In this document: piece by piece, positions 6,863 through 6,997 of the stretch
Position numbering within the stretch: the first letter of the stretch is position 1
Layout of the letters: each line of letters begins with the position of its first letter
Assembly (NCBI GenBank): GCA_003819755.1
Contig: RPQK01000400.1
Coordinates: forward strand, 1-6,997
Source of the DNA: Acidobacteriota bacterium
GTDB taxonomy: Bacteria; Acidobacteriota; UBA6911; RPQK01
Reading direction: 5' to 3'
DNA: 6,997 nucleotides
Position numbers and translations under genes: made by a program
Notes under the pieces: model-generated
Told to the model about the DNA's origin: nothing
Databases searched by the model: none
The model's input: only the letters and a program-made list of their open reading frames with translations

Positions 6863-6997
6863 TTACTCTTCTCCCCTCTTCCTCAACCGCTTCTCCATGT
6901 ATTCCACCACGGCCTCGAAAGACTCGGGTTTCTCGGGAAAAGCCGAATCCAGATCGAGGGCCAGGGAGCGTTTGAAGAACGCGGTCGTTGCATCAGT
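6863..6997 (-). CDS. C-terminal end of an unidentified protein (partial)
   Basis: An open frame enters from the right edge and ends at a TAA (6865-6863), giving the last 44 residues of a protein. It begins TDATTAFFKRSLALDLDSAF and ends with a strongly charged helix, EYMEKRLRKRGEE. Codon use looks genuine, with GC-rich third positions, and the frame ends just before the intergenic repeat. The piece AFFKRSLALDLDSAFP resembles the second helix of a tetratricopeptide repeat, but one partial match is too little to name the family, and I leave the function open. It lies on the same strand as the transporter, 231 bases upstream of it, so read-through from this gene into the transporter through the inverted repeat is possible. 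Confidence 0.65.
   Translation of the reverse strand, partial: TDATTAFFKRSLALDLDSAFPEKPESFEAVVEYMEKRLRKRGEE

Noticed and set aside
6640..6870. A complete insertion sequence with target-site duplication.
   Set aside because: No transposase frame fits, and comparison of the bases just outside 6669 and 6850, and outside 6682 and 6837, shows no direct duplication.

Overview
The window looks like part of a chromosome from a moderately GC-rich Gram-negative bacterium, most likely an Acidobacteriota member. The main reason is the second gene. It encodes an outer-membrane TonB-dependent receptor of about 1,100 residues, with a carboxypeptidase-regulatory-like domain right after the signal peptide and no obvious SusD partner. 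This architecture is greatly expanded in Acidobacteriota. The assignment is an inference from gene type, not a phylogenetic result.

Layout, left to right. (1) 19-1797 (+) is a glycoside hydrolase family 2 enzyme with both catalytic glutamates and an NxK motif like that of beta-glucuronidases. Its reading frame is open to the left window edge, so the start is uncertain. (2) After 41 bases, 1839-5192 (+) encodes the TonB-dependent receptor, with a strong Shine-Dalgarno sequence and a clear signal peptide. (3) A 77-base convergent spacer holds a GC-rich stem that could end the rightward transcript. (4) 5270-6631 (-) encodes a 12-helix major facilitator transporter of the organophosphate:phosphate antiporter (GlpT/UhpT) family. 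(5) 6632-6862 is a 231-base non-coding stretch dominated by a large inverted repeat with 58-base arms, 45 bases of them perfect, containing four smaller palindromes. (6) 6863-6997 (-) is the last 44 codons of a gene that enters from the right edge.

The first two genes probably form one rightward unit: the receptor would bring an oligosaccharide or glycoside across the outer membrane and the family 2 enzyme would cut a terminal sugar, possibly a uronic acid, from it. The leftward transporter is a separate unit that would exchange a phosphorylated metabolite for phosphate across the inner membrane. Nothing in the sequence ties it directly to the other two.

I see no CRISPR array, tRNA, rRNA, transposase gene, phage gene or defence system. 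The protein-coding part is ordinary accessory carbohydrate metabolism. The most unusual item is the composite palindrome at 6669-6850, which resembles a REP/BIME-type or MITE-type intergenic repeat.
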